Source of the DNA: Xanthobacter dioxanivorans
Lineage (GTDB): Bacteria > Pseudomonadota > Alphaproteobacteria > Rhizobiales > Xanthobacteraceae
Assembly: GCF_016807805.1 (NCBI RefSeq)
Contig: NZ_CP063362.1
Span: 6,213,311-6,277,310, forward strand
Length of the DNA stretch: 64,000 nucleotides
Reading direction: 5' to 3'
The notes beneath the pieces were generated by a model that had not been told where the DNA came from, searched no databases, and saw only the letters and a list, made by a program, of their open reading frames with translations. The position numbers and the translations under genes were made by a program. Within the stretch, counting starts at the first letter, position 1. Each line of letters begins with the position of its first letter. Shown here piece after piece: positions 41,825 through 50,434 of this stretch.

Positions 41825-42168
41825 GCGATGATTGAGCTACTCCCCGATCCTTGGACAGGTTCTCGGTCGCGCTGTGCATCACGGCCACATCACGGCATAG
41901 TCGAAGCTGTGGTATGCTTGCACCCTGAACGTCGCGGAATTCGTGACGCTGTTCTCCCTCTGCGAGAGCCGCGCGAATATAGATCGGACAAGGCTGGCAC
42001 CGCAGCAAGCGCGACCAGCGTTGTCGCCAGGATGACCTGCGTGATAGCCATGAGGGCGTCTCCTTCCGTGGATGCGTCGGTGGATCGGGGACGCGGCATA
42101 GCCCGTGTCCCGTCCGCAGGATCGATCGTGGTTGCCCGGGGGCCCGATGCTGCCCGCGGCTGCCCTGA
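41825..42168. other. intergenic region, no confident gene
   Basis: About 340 bp between the ATPase relic and the cusF-like gene. A minus-strand start at 42049 (MAITQVILATTLVALAAVPA, then LSDLYS) would encode a membrane peptide but the frame turns into low-complexity Arg/Ser after 26 codons; a frameshifted small membrane gene is possible. Confidence 0.35.
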
Positions 42169-42453
42169 TCACTTCGCCTTCTGGATCTTGGTGACCGTGA
42201 GCCGTCCGTTGATCCGGTCGGCCTCGAACGTGACCTTGTCGCCAGGCTTCACGGCCTTGAGCATCGACGGATCTCCTGCGGCGAACACCATCGTCATCTC
42301 GTCCATGTCAAGGTTCGGGATGGCGGCGTGCTTCAGGGTGATCTTGCCCTGGGCCTCGTCGATCTTGGTCACCTCGCCGCTGACGGGAGCGGCCTGGGCG
42401 AACGCAGCGGCGGTCGTGAGCAGGAATGCGGCGGACAGAAGCAGCTTGCGCAT
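42169..42453 (-). CDS. cusF: CusF-like periplasmic copper-binding protein
   Basis: 94 residues with a signal peptide (MRKLLLSAAFLLTTAAAFAQA). The mature part reads SGEVTKIDEAQGKITLKHAAIPNL, then DEMTMVFAAGDPSMLKAVKPGDKVTFEAD; the His and the two Met of IPNLDMDEMTM form the CusF Cu(I) site, although the Trp of classical CusF is not obvious. It is the last gene of the copper cluster, 20 bp after the cupredoxin gene. It should ferry Cu(I) in the periplasm. Confidence 0.9.
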   Translation of the reverse strand: MRKLLLSAAFLLTTAAAFAQAAPVSGEVTKIDEAQGKITLKHAAIPNLDMDEMTMVFAAGDPSMLKAVKPGDKVTFEADRINGRLTVTKIQKAK

Positions 42454-42473
42454 GGTGGGTCTCCTTGCGGGTT

Positions 42474-42956
42474 TCACTTGACGACGATGGTGCCAAACAT
42501 CCCGGCCTCGCGGTGGCCGGGGATGAGGCAGGAGAAGTCGAAGGTCCCTGGCTTGTTGAACTTCCAGACGATCTCGCCGGTCTTCTTCGGCATCAAGCGC
42601 TTGGCGTTGGGATCGTCGTGCTCCATGTCGGGGTTCTTGCGCATCTCCTCGGCGTGCTTGAGATTTTCCTGAAGCGTCGCGAGGACGATCTCATGGTTGA
42701 GTTCGCCGTTGTTGCGCAGGACGAACTTCACCTGCTCTCCGGTCTTGATCTCGATCCTGTTGGGGATGAACTGCATCTTCCCTTCCGCATCGCTCATGAC
42801 GATCTGCACCACCCGGGACGGCTGCTTCGGGTTGCCGGGTTGGCCATAAGCGCTGTCACTGTGGCCTTCTCCCGGCTTGTGCCCGGGTGCGGCCAAGGCG
42901 GCACCGGCGACGAGGACAGCAGCGGCGGCCGGAACAAGCAGCGAGCTGAGTTTCAT
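42474..42956 (-). CDS. periplasmic cupredoxin (plastocyanin/azurin-like)
   Basis: 160 residues with a signal peptide to ALAAPG. The cupredoxin signature is complete: the first ligand in GELNHEIV, then FDFSCLIPGHREAGMFG with Cys, His and Met ligands of a type 1 copper site. QVKFVLRNNGE is the typical preceding strand. An N-terminal HKPGEGHSDS stretch may bind extra copper. It lies between the multicopper oxidase and the CusF-like gene and may exchange electrons or copper with the oxidase. Confidence 0.92.
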   Translation of the reverse strand: MKLSSLLVPAAAAVLVAGAALAAPGHKPGEGHSDSAYGQPGNPKQPSRVVQIVMSDAEGKMQFIPNRIEIKTGEQVKFVLRNNGELNHEIVLATLQENLKHAEEMRKNPDMEHDDPNAKRLMPKKTGEIVWKFNKPGTFDFSCLIPGHREAGMFGTIVVK

Positions 42957-42989
42957 GTGGTACTCCTTTGCTGTGTTGGTCGTCAGGGA

Positions 42990-44393
42990 TCAGTGGGCGT
43001 CATGGCCGCCTGAGCTGCGGCGGCCGGGCTTCACCACGCGGACTTCTGTTGTCGTGGCGGAATCGATGACCGCAGACGGCGCGCGGACCGCTGCCTTGCT
43101 CTCGCCCGTCCATTCGTAAGCGACGGTGCCGGCGGGATGCTTGAACCAGCCGGGGTCTTTGTAGTCGTTGCTCTCCAGGCCCTCGCGCACCTTCACCACC
43201 GAGAACATGCCGCCCATCTCCACCGGGCCGAACTGGGCGAAACCGGTCATCATGGGCAGGGTGTTGTCGGGCAGCGGCATCTCCATCTCGCCCATCTCCG
43301 CCATGCCCTTCGCGCCCATGGGCATGTAGCCGGGCACGAGCCTGCGGACCTTCTGCGCCGCCTGCTTCACGTTCGCGCCGATATAGGTGCGTACGTCGTG
43401 GCCCATGGCGTTCATGGTGTGGTGAGACTTGTGGCAATGGATCGCCCAGTCGCCCGCGTGGTCGGCCACGAAATCGAAGGCCCGCATCTGGCCCACCGCG
43501 CAGTCAATGGTCACCTCCGGCCACGCGGCCGCCTCCGGCACCCAGCCCCCGTCCGTGCAAGACACCTTGAACTCATAGCCGTGCATGTGGATGGGATGGT
43601 TCGTCATGGTGAGATTGCCGAACCGGATGCGGACCTTGTCTCCCTTGCCCACCACGAACGGATCGATGCCGGGGAAGGCTCGGCTGTTCCAGGTCCACAG
43701 GTTGAAGTCGAGCATCGTGTTGACCTTGGGCACATAGGCCCCCGGCTCGATGTCGTAGGCGTTGAGCAGGAAGACGAAATCCCGGTCCACGCGGCGGAAA
43801 GCGGGGTCCTTCGGGTGCACCACAAAGAAGCCCATCATGCCCATGGCCATCTGGACCATCTCGTCCGCGTGGGGGTGGTACATGAAGGTGCCGCTCTTCG
43901 TGAGCTGGAACTCGTAGACGAAGGTCTTCCCCGGCTTGATGTGGGGCTGGGTGAGGCCGCCCACGCCGTCCATGCCGTTGGGCAGGATCTGCCCGTGCCA
44001 GTGGATGGTGGTGTGCTCCGGCAGCCTGTTGGTGACGAAGATGCGCACCTTGTCTCCTTCCACCGCCTCGATAGTGGGGCCGGGGGACTGGCCGTTATAG
44101 CCCCACAGATGGGCGACCATGCCCGGTGCGATCTCCCGCACCACCGGCTCGGCGACGAGATGGAATTCCTTCCAGTCCCCGTTCATGCGCCAGGGCGCCG
44201 TCCAGCCGTTGAGGGTGACCACGGGCTGATAATCCGGCCCGGTGGTCGGAAAGAGGGGCGGCTGCATGGTCGCCTCCTTCATGGTGGCGGCCTCGGGGAT
44301 GGAGGCCGCCTGGACGCGGCCGGAGACCGCGCTTGCGCTCACCAGAGCCAGGGCACCGGAGGCTCCAAGAAAGTTTCGCCGTGAAACGGGCAT
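42990..44393 (-). CDS. copA: periplasmic multicopper oxidase, copper resistance
   Basis: 467 residues with a Tat signal (SRRNFLGASGALALVSA). Copper ligands are present in all four blocks: TTIHWHGQ, FMYHPHADEM, NHPIHMHGYEF and AIHCHKSHHTM, where the Cys links the type 1 and trinuclear sites. Between the second and third blocks the protein is of the three-domain copper-resistance type. A Met-rich segment, MPMGAKGMAEMGEMEMPLP, resembles Cu(I)-binding inserts of CopA/CueO. It should oxidise toxic Cu(I) in the periplasm. ATG 44393 is right after the tolC-like gene, 16 bp on. Confidence 0.93.
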   Translation of the reverse strand: MPVSRRNFLGASGALALVSASAVSGRVQAASIPEAATMKEATMQPPLFPTTGPDYQPVVTLNGWTAPWRMNGDWKEFHLVAEPVVREIAPGMVAHLWGYNGQSPGPTIEAVEGDKVRIFVTNRLPEHTTIHWHGQILPNGMDGVGGLTQPHIKPGKTFVYEFQLTKSGTFMYHPHADEMVQMAMGMMGFFVVHPKDPAFRRVDRDFVFLLNAYDIEPGAYVPKVNTMLDFNLWTWNSRAFPGIDPFVVGKGDKVRIRFGNLTMTNHPIHMHGYEFKVSCTDGGWVPEAAAWPEVTIDCAVGQMRAFDFVADHAGDWAIHCHKSHHTMNAMGHDVRTYIGANVKQAAQKVRRLVPGYMPMGAKGMAEMGEMEMPLPDNTLPMMTGFAQFGPVEMGGMFSVVKVREGLESNDYKDPGWFKHPAGTVAYEWTGESKAAVRAPSAVIDSATTTEVRVVKPGRRSSGGHDAH

Positions 44394-44409
44394 TGTTCGT
44401 CTCCTCCGA

Positions 44410-45819
44410 TCAGTCGCTGGCACTGGCAGCCGCGGACGCGAGCACGGTCTCTCCGCCTCCCGCACCGCCGCCGATGATGGCTGTCTGGAAATCCACCTCC
44501 GCCAGGAAGAAGTCGCGCTGCGCGGCGATGGCGGCGACGTTGCTGTCGATGCTCTCGCGTTCCGTCGTAAGGAGCTCGAAGACGTCCATGAGCATGCCGT
44601 TGTATTCCAGCAGTGCCTGCTCGTTGATGGTCTTGCGCAGCGGCAGGATCTTCGCCTGGTACTGGCGGGCGATGTCGTAGCTCGCGCGGTAGGTGACGTA
44701 GGCGCCCCTCGCCTCCGAGCGGACATTCACCGCTTTCTCCATGAGATGGTTCACCGCCTGCATGTAAGTCTCCTGCGCGCGGCGGACATTGGTCTCGCCG
44801 AGGTCGAAGATCGGCACCTGCACCTCCAGCTCGAAGCCCTGGGGACGCAGGGTTTCCCCATCCGCGCGCTGGTAGTTGCCCCGGTATCCCCCCTCGAGCA
44901 GGGAGACGAAGCGCGTCGCCTGCGTAAGGCCGAGGGACTTCGCCATCGCGTCGAGCTCGAGACGCGCGGCGATGAGGTCCGTGCGCTTCCGGACAGCCTC
45001 CATTTCGACTTGGGATGCCGTCCTGATCCGTCCTGGCAGCCGGGGGAGCTGGGCCGGCAGCTTGTAGCCGATGTCGCTGCCCCATAGGCCGAGCTGCCGC
45101 GTCAGGGCCTCCCGGTCCGTGGCGGAGCGCAACCGTGCCTGGGCGAGCTCGTTCGAAACCTCGGCATAAAAGGCGCTGGCCCGCGCCTGGTCCAGCTTGG
45201 TCGCCGCCCCCGTCTCGCCGAGCTTGACGGTGAGGTCGGCGGCCGCGTCCGCCGTCAGGCGGGCCTTCTCCAGGAAGGTTTCCGTCTGCCGCGCGGCCAC
45301 GGCCCGGTAATAGGCCCGCCGTGCCTCGGCGGCGGTCCTAAAGGTGGCCTCAATGGCGCGTTGGCGGGCGGCCTCGAACTGGATCCCGGCGATCTCGCTG
45401 CGTGCGGGAAGCGTCAGCAGGGCCAGAATGTTCGCGACGAGGCGACGTTCCACGTCGAGCTCCCCGCCGCCATTCAGCCGCTCCACACCGAAGGAGGGAT
45501 TGGGCGGAAGGCTCGCCGCCACATAGGCGGCCTCGGAGATGCCAAGGGCGTTGTACTGTGCCTGGAGCCCCCGGTTGTTGAGGAGGGCGATCTGGAGCGC
45601 CGCCCGCGCATCGAGGGGCCGGGACAGGAGCACGGTTACGCGCGCCCGCACCATCGCGGCCTCCTCCTCGGAGGTGACCTTCACCACCTGCCCGCCAGTC
45701 TCTGCCGAGACCTGGTTGGCGACGGGCGCCATCCCGCCATCGGGAGTGAAGGTCACGCAGCCGCCCAGCAGCAGCGCGAGCGGGATGGCAAGCACCATCC
45801 CGAAAGGAAACGGAGCCAT
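44410..45819 (-). CDS. TolC/OprM-family outer-membrane efflux protein
   Basis: 469 residues starting MAPFPFGMVLAIPLALLLGGC, a lipoprotein signal with the Cys of the lipobox at residue 21. Two repeated helical halves follow, with TolC markers LLNNRGLQAQYNALGISEA, LPPNPSFGVERL, and LGLTQATRFVSLLEGGYRG. Part of the copper cluster, with its ATG overlapping the preceding lipoprotein stop. It should form the outer-membrane exit of a copper efflux route, but no RND or MFP partner is present in the window. Confidence 0.9.
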   Translation of the reverse strand: MAPFPFGMVLAIPLALLLGGCVTFTPDGGMAPVANQVSAETGGQVVKVTSEEEAAMVRARVTVLLSRPLDARAALQIALLNNRGLQAQYNALGISEAAYVAASLPPNPSFGVERLNGGGELDVERRLVANILALLTLPARSEIAGIQFEAARQRAIEATFRTAAEARRAYYRAVAARQTETFLEKARLTADAAADLTVKLGETGAATKLDQARASAFYAEVSNELAQARLRSATDREALTRQLGLWGSDIGYKLPAQLPRLPGRIRTASQVEMEAVRKRTDLIAARLELDAMAKSLGLTQATRFVSLLEGGYRGNYQRADGETLRPQGFELEVQVPIFDLGETNVRRAQETYMQAVNHLMEKAVNVRSEARGAYVTYRASYDIARQYQAKILPLRKTINEQALLEYNGMLMDVFELLTTERESIDSNVAAIAAQRDFFLAEVDFQTAIIGGGAGGGETVLASAAASASD

Positions 45820-46037
45820 CACCGCCCTCCCTGTCCAGGCGCCACGCCCTGGTTCAGCTCGATCCAGGAGCGGGGCGGCACGGGCCGGTAATCGACGTCG
45901 CCGGCAAAGACGGGGGAATATCGGACCGCGGGGACGGCGACCGACGGATCGGCGGGGTCCGGCCCACTCGTGATGAGGGGCGGCCCGGAACATGCGGAGA
46001 CGAGGACGGCGAGTGCCATCGGCAACAACGATCTCAT
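45819..46037 (-). CDS. small lipoprotein of the copper cluster
   Basis: 72 residues: MRSLLPMALAVLVSACSGPP with a lipobox VSAC at residues 13-16, then a Pro-rich chain and RSWIELNQGVAPGQGGR. Its TGA overlaps the ATG of the TolC-like gene, so the two are coupled and co-exported to the outer membrane. Similar short lipoproteins precede copper-cluster TolC genes in related bacteria. Function unknown; a copper chaperone or an assembly helper are possibilities. Confidence 0.75.
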   Translation of the reverse strand: MRSLLPMALAVLVSACSGPPLITSGPDPADPSVAVPAVRYSPVFAGDVDYRPVPPRSWIELNQGVAPGQGGR

Positions 46038-46296
46038 GAAGTGACCTCGGAACGCGGCGCGCTCAGCGGCGCCGCTCAACAGCGATGGACGGATGGGCAC
46101 CGGTCGTGGACGCGTCGAGCGCGGCCGCGACTACCGCCGGCTGGGTCCGGATCAGTCGAGGATCCCGCACCATGGAGACCCGGCGTCCAGCGATGCGAAC
46201 GGCGGGACAATGATCCATTGAGATCGGTGTCGGTAAGACGGAGATGACGAACATCATCCGCGCTGTCCGGCCGGTCTTCGACGATAATGGGACGAG
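46038..46296. other. intergenic region of the copper cluster
   Basis: 260 bp between the lipoprotein gene and the upstream His/Cys-rich gene. No gene seen. The promoter of the lipoprotein-tolC-oxidase operon should lie here; I could not identify a clear CueR-type palindrome. Confidence 0.4.
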
Positions 46297-46776
46297 TCAG
46301 CCGATCGGCCGGCTGGAGGTCTTCGGCGGCCGGTCGAGGCGCGAGGTCGAGGCCTGGACACCATCTGTGTCCGCAGGCAGCATCTGGGCACTGAGGACGA
46401 CGAACGTCACGGATGGCCAGTGGAAGGACGTCGGAATGGCCAAATGGCATGCCGTCGCGCAGCATGCACTGGTGTCGCCGACATGGTCATGGCCGCTCCC
46501 GCAGCCGGAGTCGTCGGTGCAGGGAGCGGCGGCATTCGACTGCTGCGGGTCGGCATGTGGCGCGTGCGCGCCCTCGTGCCGATGCTGCTCGGGCGCCTCG
46601 GTGATGGCAGTGGGCGCACTATGATGTGCTCCCAATATGCCGTCATGGACCGTGCTCGCGTTGGCATAACTCCAGCCGATACCGGAAACCGCGAAGACAA
46701 TCGCGGCGGCGAGAAGCAGGAAGTTGCGAAACACGCGAAGCATGGTGCTGTGCAGGATAGGCGTTTCCGTCCGCAT
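46297..46776 (-). CDS. secreted His/Cys-rich protein, probably metal-binding
   Basis: 159 residues with one hydrophobic N-terminal segment (FRNFLLLAAAIVFAVSGIGW) that may be a signal anchor. The periplasmic part is rich in possible metal ligands: GAHHSAP, EQHRHEGAHAPHAD, PCTDDSGCGSGHDH and CCATACH. Its place at the head of the copper cluster suggests copper binding. An alternative start is ATG 46743. It resembles small DUF2946-type proteins in layout, but I am not certain of the family. Confidence 0.65.
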   Translation of the reverse strand: MRTETPILHSTMLRVFRNFLLLAAAIVFAVSGIGWSYANASTVHDGILGAHHSAPTAITEAPEQHRHEGAHAPHADPQQSNAAAPCTDDSGCGSGHDHVGDTSACCATACHLAIPTSFHWPSVTFVVLSAQMLPADTDGVQASTSRLDRPPKTSSRPIG

Positions 46777-46889
46777 GGCAATCCCACCTGGCCCTCGCCG
46801 TTGCGTCCGTCTCCCTACTGAAGCATGATTTGGTGGAACACGGAGCGGCCGTGCGGGTTCAACAATCCGCGAGCTGCGCGCTCACCGGC

Positions 46890-47560
46890 GGGCTTGCAGT
46901 ATCCATGTGAGCCAAAGGGAGGTGGCATGAAAGAGTTCGCACCCGCTGAGAGAACGGATGTCCGGCAGGCCGGCCACCGGCCAATCGGTCTCGATGCCGC
47001 GAGCCGTCAGCCACGGCGCCTTCGGCATCTCCGCAGCGTGTGATCGATCTGGACGACGTAAAGGGCATGATCCGCACGATATTCCTGCGTGACCGGCTTC
47101 AGGCCGTCGCGTGCGGTCTTCCGCCCTCGCGCATGCTGACGAGCCTGAAGCGATCGATCTGTCCGAAACGGGCGCGAACGGCCTTCCAGGACGGGGGTCG
47201 CCAGCCCGCGCGCCCGGCAGAGGTGCCAGAGGTGATCATGGACCTTGCTGACGGATGCCTTCTGCCGCGTGAGATACGTCTCGCGGATCGCCTCCTGGAT
47301 GAGGGCTTCCGTCTCGGCGGAAAGGCGTCGAGATCCCGGCTTGGGCCCGGGCGTCGCCGCGGCCAGCGAGCTCGTCACCGGCGCGCTGCGGTACTGTTCG
47401 ATCAGTTCGTAGAGCCGGCTCCGACGCAGGCCGTCGCGATACCCACTGGCGACAATGGCCCGGCGGTGACCAGTGGCCGGATGATCGCTTCACGCGCGAC
47501 GGCGGCCCGCCACCTGTCGTCATCGATGTCGAGCTTGTCGTGGCCACGCGGCACGTGTCG
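46890..47560 (-). pseudogene. Mu/TniA-type transposase remnant, rearranged
   Basis: Three collinear pieces in different frames: HDKLDIDDDRWRAAVAREAI then RPLVTAGPLSPVGIATAC, a second with PGPKPGSRRLSAETEALIQEAIRETYL, KASVSKVHDHLWHLC and HALYVVQIDHT, and a third with PKAPWLTARGIETDWPVAGLPD. They match the N-terminal half of TniA/TnsB-like integrase-core transposases. The DDE core after the first Asp (QIDHT) is deleted. The 5' edge is near 47560. Dead transposon fragment. Confidence 0.65.
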
Positions 47561-47645
47561 ACCTCCGCTCTCGCCTCGATCCGGCGATCCAGGGGAAATT
47601 CCAGCGCACAAAGCTGAATCCACCCAATTAGGGTGGCCGAACATG

Positions 47646-48266
47646 TTAAAAATCAATCAAGTGCAGTCCGGGGAACAGCCAGTCCTGCGGCCGCCGCTCC
47701 TTCCACCAGCGACGCAGCAGATCGAGCAGATCGGGCGCGAGCATCACGTAGCGGTCCTTGCGTCCCTTGCCCTGCTCGACCCGGATCAGCATCCGCGCGC
47801 TGTCGATATCGGCGACTTTGAGGTGGGCCACCTCCGACACCCACAGGCCGCAGCCATAGGCGATGCTGAGCACGGCTCTGTACTTGAGGTTCGGCGCATG
47901 GGCAAGCAGCAGCGCCACCTCCTCGGTGCTCAGCACCACGGGCAGGCGCTCAGGCGTCGGGATGCGCGCCATGCGATCGCCAACCCCCCCCCGGCGTGAT
48001 GTGGAAGAAGAAGCGCAGCGCCGTGCAGGCGAGGTTCATGCGGGCATAGCTCGCACCGAGGCTCGCCAGATGTAGCTGGTGGAGCCGCAGGTCCTCCGGC
48101 TCGGCCTGATCCGGCGACCACCCGAGAAAGGCAATAAACTCGGCGACCTGGCGGACATAATCGCGCTTGGTATGGTCGCCGAACAGACGGATGGTCATAT
48201 CCTCGATCATCCGCTGCCCCAGCGGGCTGATGGCCGGCCGTGTGTCGGGTGCTCCTGGTGGTCCAT
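47646..48266 (-). pseudogene. tyrosine recombinase (phage integrase family), frameshifted and truncated
   Basis: The core-binding domain (MIEDMTIRLFGDHTKRDYVR, then LACTALRFFFHIT) and the first part of the catalytic domain (LKYRAVLSIAYGCGLWVSEVAHLK, RVEQGKGRKDRYVML, RRPQDWLFPG) are in different frames. The shift lies in the run of nine C at 47984-47992. The Arg of the first catalytic box is replaced: GCGLWVSE instead of GxGLRxSE. The chain stops at 47646 before the HxxR box. It belongs to the recombinases associated with IS91-like elements. Non-functional. Confidence 0.85.
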
Positions 48267-48360
48267 GGGGCTCTCCTATGTGAGAAACCCCGTGATGGTC
48301 CGCCCGCCTATGCCGGACGCCACGTGGAAAACATCCGCGCACGCTCATCATGCAGGGCAG
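48267..48360. other. junction between two recombinase remnants
   Basis: 94 bp without a gene, between the tyrosine recombinase start and the end of the serine recombinase remnant. No inverted repeats recognised. Confidence 0.3.
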
Positions 48361-49416
48361 TTACCGCGGCAGCGGTTTAGGTTTAGTCCTCTGGCGGGAA
48401 TCCGACATCGTCATCACCATGCTGATCCTGCCGCCGCAGCAGCCGCACGTGAGCAAGCCCGAAAGAAGGGTGGCGGGCCGGTTCGTCAGATGTAGTCTTT
48501 TTGCCCGTCCCTCGCGGGTGGTGGCGAGGTTGGGGCCGAACATCGCGGAGATATCGCGCTCGCGTACGGCCTGCCAGAGCGCATCGTCCACGATCCGCAG
48601 ATGCGGAACCTCGGTCCTGATCCACGCGCTTTCCGGGTTCACGCGCGATATGCGCGTGCCCGTCTCCGGGTTCTTGATGAACCGCTGCCGATTCCAGCCC
48701 AGAACCCTGGCATAGAGTTCGTTGTTAAGGATGCCCGTGCCGGCGGCGGGATCGCCGCGAATGGTGGCGTCGATCCAAGGACGGTTCCGCAGACCGGAGA
48801 CGCCCTCCCGGTTCAACTGGAATGCGATCTCCTTGGGGCTTCTGCCGCTGGCGCATTCACGGAAGATGCGGCGCACGATCTCCGCTTCTTCCTCGACAAT
48901 CGCTCACTCGCCCCGGATCGGCTCGCCATCGGCGTCGAGCTGGTGAACGGTGCGATAGCCGTATGCGGCTCGGCCGCTGCCGGCCTTACCAGCCTCCACG
49001 CGCCCGCGCTGGCCGCGATGGGTCTTGATGGCGAGGTCTTTCAGGAACAGCGCGTTCATCGTGCCCTTCAGGCCGACATGAAGCTCGTTGATCCCGCCTT
49101 CGGACAGGGTGACGATGGAGACGCCCGCGAAGCGCAGGCGCTTAAACACGGCTGCCACGTCTTCCTGATCGCGGCTGATGCGTTCCAGCGCCCCGGACAG
49201 CACCATGTCGAAGCGGCCTGCCTGCGCGTCGGCAAGCAACGCCTGAATGCCCGCCCAGATCATGGACGATCCCGAGATGGCCCGGTCGGAATAGGTCCCC
49301 ACCACGGTCCAGCCCTCGCGCACCGCCCGCTCGCGGCACTGGCACAACTGGTCCTTGATAGAGGCGTCGCGCTGGTTTTCAGACGAATAGCAAGCGTAAA
49401 GGGGAATATGGGGCAT
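48361..49416 (-). pseudogene. large serine recombinase with an in-frame stop, 3' truncated
   Basis: The resolvase domain is complete: PLYACYSSENQRDASIKDQ with the nucleophilic Ser, then SDRAISGS, FDMVLSGALERISRDQED. It is followed by GSGRAAYGYRTVHQLD and the recombinase domain (EAEIVRRIFRECASGRSPKEIA, then a Zn-ribbon start LLTCGCCGG). One TGA at 48904-48906 interrupts the same frame between RGE and AIVEEE, where related proteins have Arg; CGA to TGA would explain it. The coiled coil after the Zn ribbon is missing. ATG 49416. Confidence 0.85.
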
Positions 49417-49438
49417 GGCGGAATCCTTTTCTAATTGG

Positions 49439-49963
49439 TTATTCGCCCTGCGCGGCGTCCAGAGCATCGATGATGGTCTTGAATGGCAGGATCAGGCTAA
49501 GCGGGCTGCTGTCGAGCAAGGGCATCGCACCGAAGCGCTTGTACCAGCGCGCCGCCTTCTCGTCCTTGGCGTCGATAGCCAGCGCCACGCCTCCGACCTG
49601 AGCGGCTACGGCAAGCGCCCTCGCACCCGCCGCAAGCAAAAGATCGCCCCCAAGTCCCTGACCCTGTTGTGGAAGCGCAACAGCCAGACGGGCAAGGCGA
49701 TACACGGCGACCTCGTAGCGCCCCAAGCCCTTGGTCAAGGGAGCAGGGACTTTTGAGAAGGCAATCGAGGCGGGGCTGATGGAGTAGTAGCCAAAGATCG
49801 TCTCGGGAGCGGATGGAGCCACCGCCACGAAGGTCTTTGAGCCGCCGCCCTCATGGTTCTGCCGGGCGTGCCGGCGCAGATATTCGTTCAGTTCCGAAGT
49901 GCCGCAATCGAATGCCTTGCGGTCATGATGGCGTCCGATGGGTTCTTCGCGCCAGTCAAGCAC
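49439..49963 (-). CDS. TacT-like GNAT acetyltransferase toxin
   Basis: 174 residues starting with GTG 49963. Hallmarks are the N-terminal HDRKAFDCGTSELNEYLRRHARQ, then TIFGYYSISPASI, the acetyl-CoA loop region LAVALPQQGQGLGGDLL and WYKRFGAMPLLDSS. TacT-type toxins acetylate the amino group of charged tRNAs and stop translation. The acetyl-CoA motif has QQGQGLG in place of the usual (R/Q)xxGxG(A/I), which still fits. It overlaps the antitoxin stop by eight bases. Confidence 0.92.
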   Translation of the reverse strand: MLDWREEPIGRHHDRKAFDCGTSELNEYLRRHARQNHEGGGSKTFVAVAPSAPETIFGYYSISPASIAFSKVPAPLTKGLGRYEVAVYRLARLAVALPQQGQGLGGDLLLAAGARALAVAAQVGGVALAIDAKDEKAARWYKRFGAMPLLDSSPLSLILPFKTIIDALDAAQGE

Positions 49964-50246
49964 CCTTGCCGCCTCGGGCGATGCGGCGGCGCGCTGCGGC
50001 AAGCAGAGCTGGCGTCGGGGCCGGCGGATTTTCCAGAAGGTCGAGCACGCGCAGGGAATCCCGCTCCGAAAGCGAGATGCGTTCCGCGTTCTCGACCACA
50101 TCGCGCGCGGCCGGCAGGGCGGCGCGCATGATGAAGCTGGTCAGGTCCAGCCGCTCATGCGCAGCGGCGGCGGTGAGAAGCCGCTTTTCGTCGCGCGTGG
50201 TGCGCAACTCGATGCGGTCGTCACGACTGGATTGTGTCTGGGCCAT
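49956..50246 (-). CDS. DUF1778-family (TacA-like) antitoxin
   Basis: 96 residues. RDDRIELRTTRDEKRLLTAAAAHERLDLTSFIMRAAL is the ribbon-helix-helix of DUF1778 antitoxins; the C-terminal VLDLLENPPAPTPALLAAARR is the toxin-neutralising tail. ATG 50246 follows GAAGGAGGCAATC; an upstream in-frame ATG is at 50261. A TGTACGTACA palindrome at about 50262-50271 is a good operator candidate. Confidence 0.92.
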   Translation of the reverse strand: MAQTQSSRDDRIELRTTRDEKRLLTAAAAHERLDLTSFIMRAALPAARDVVENAERISLSERDSLRVLDLLENPPAPTPALLAAARRRIARGGKGA

Positions 50247-50434
50247 GATTGCCTCCTTCATGTACGTACAATACCCGTACTGAAGAAAAAATCAAGATGG
50301 CTCATGCTCGTCGCCGGATTTCGGCGCGGTCGTTGGCGGCGCGCATGGCCTTCTCAAAGTCCTCGCGCGCCATCCGCCTGCCGCACTACAGCGTCCAGCT
50401 GTGTTTCGGCATGGAAGGTTTCCACGCCGATTGA

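Noticed and set aside
42049..42169. A minus-strand membrane peptide starting at 42049 (MAITQVILATTLVALAAVPA)
   Set aside because: The hydrophobic start is attractive, but after 26 codons the frame is low-complexity and no ribosome binding site beyond a weak GGAGA is present; listed only as a possibility in the intergenic entry.
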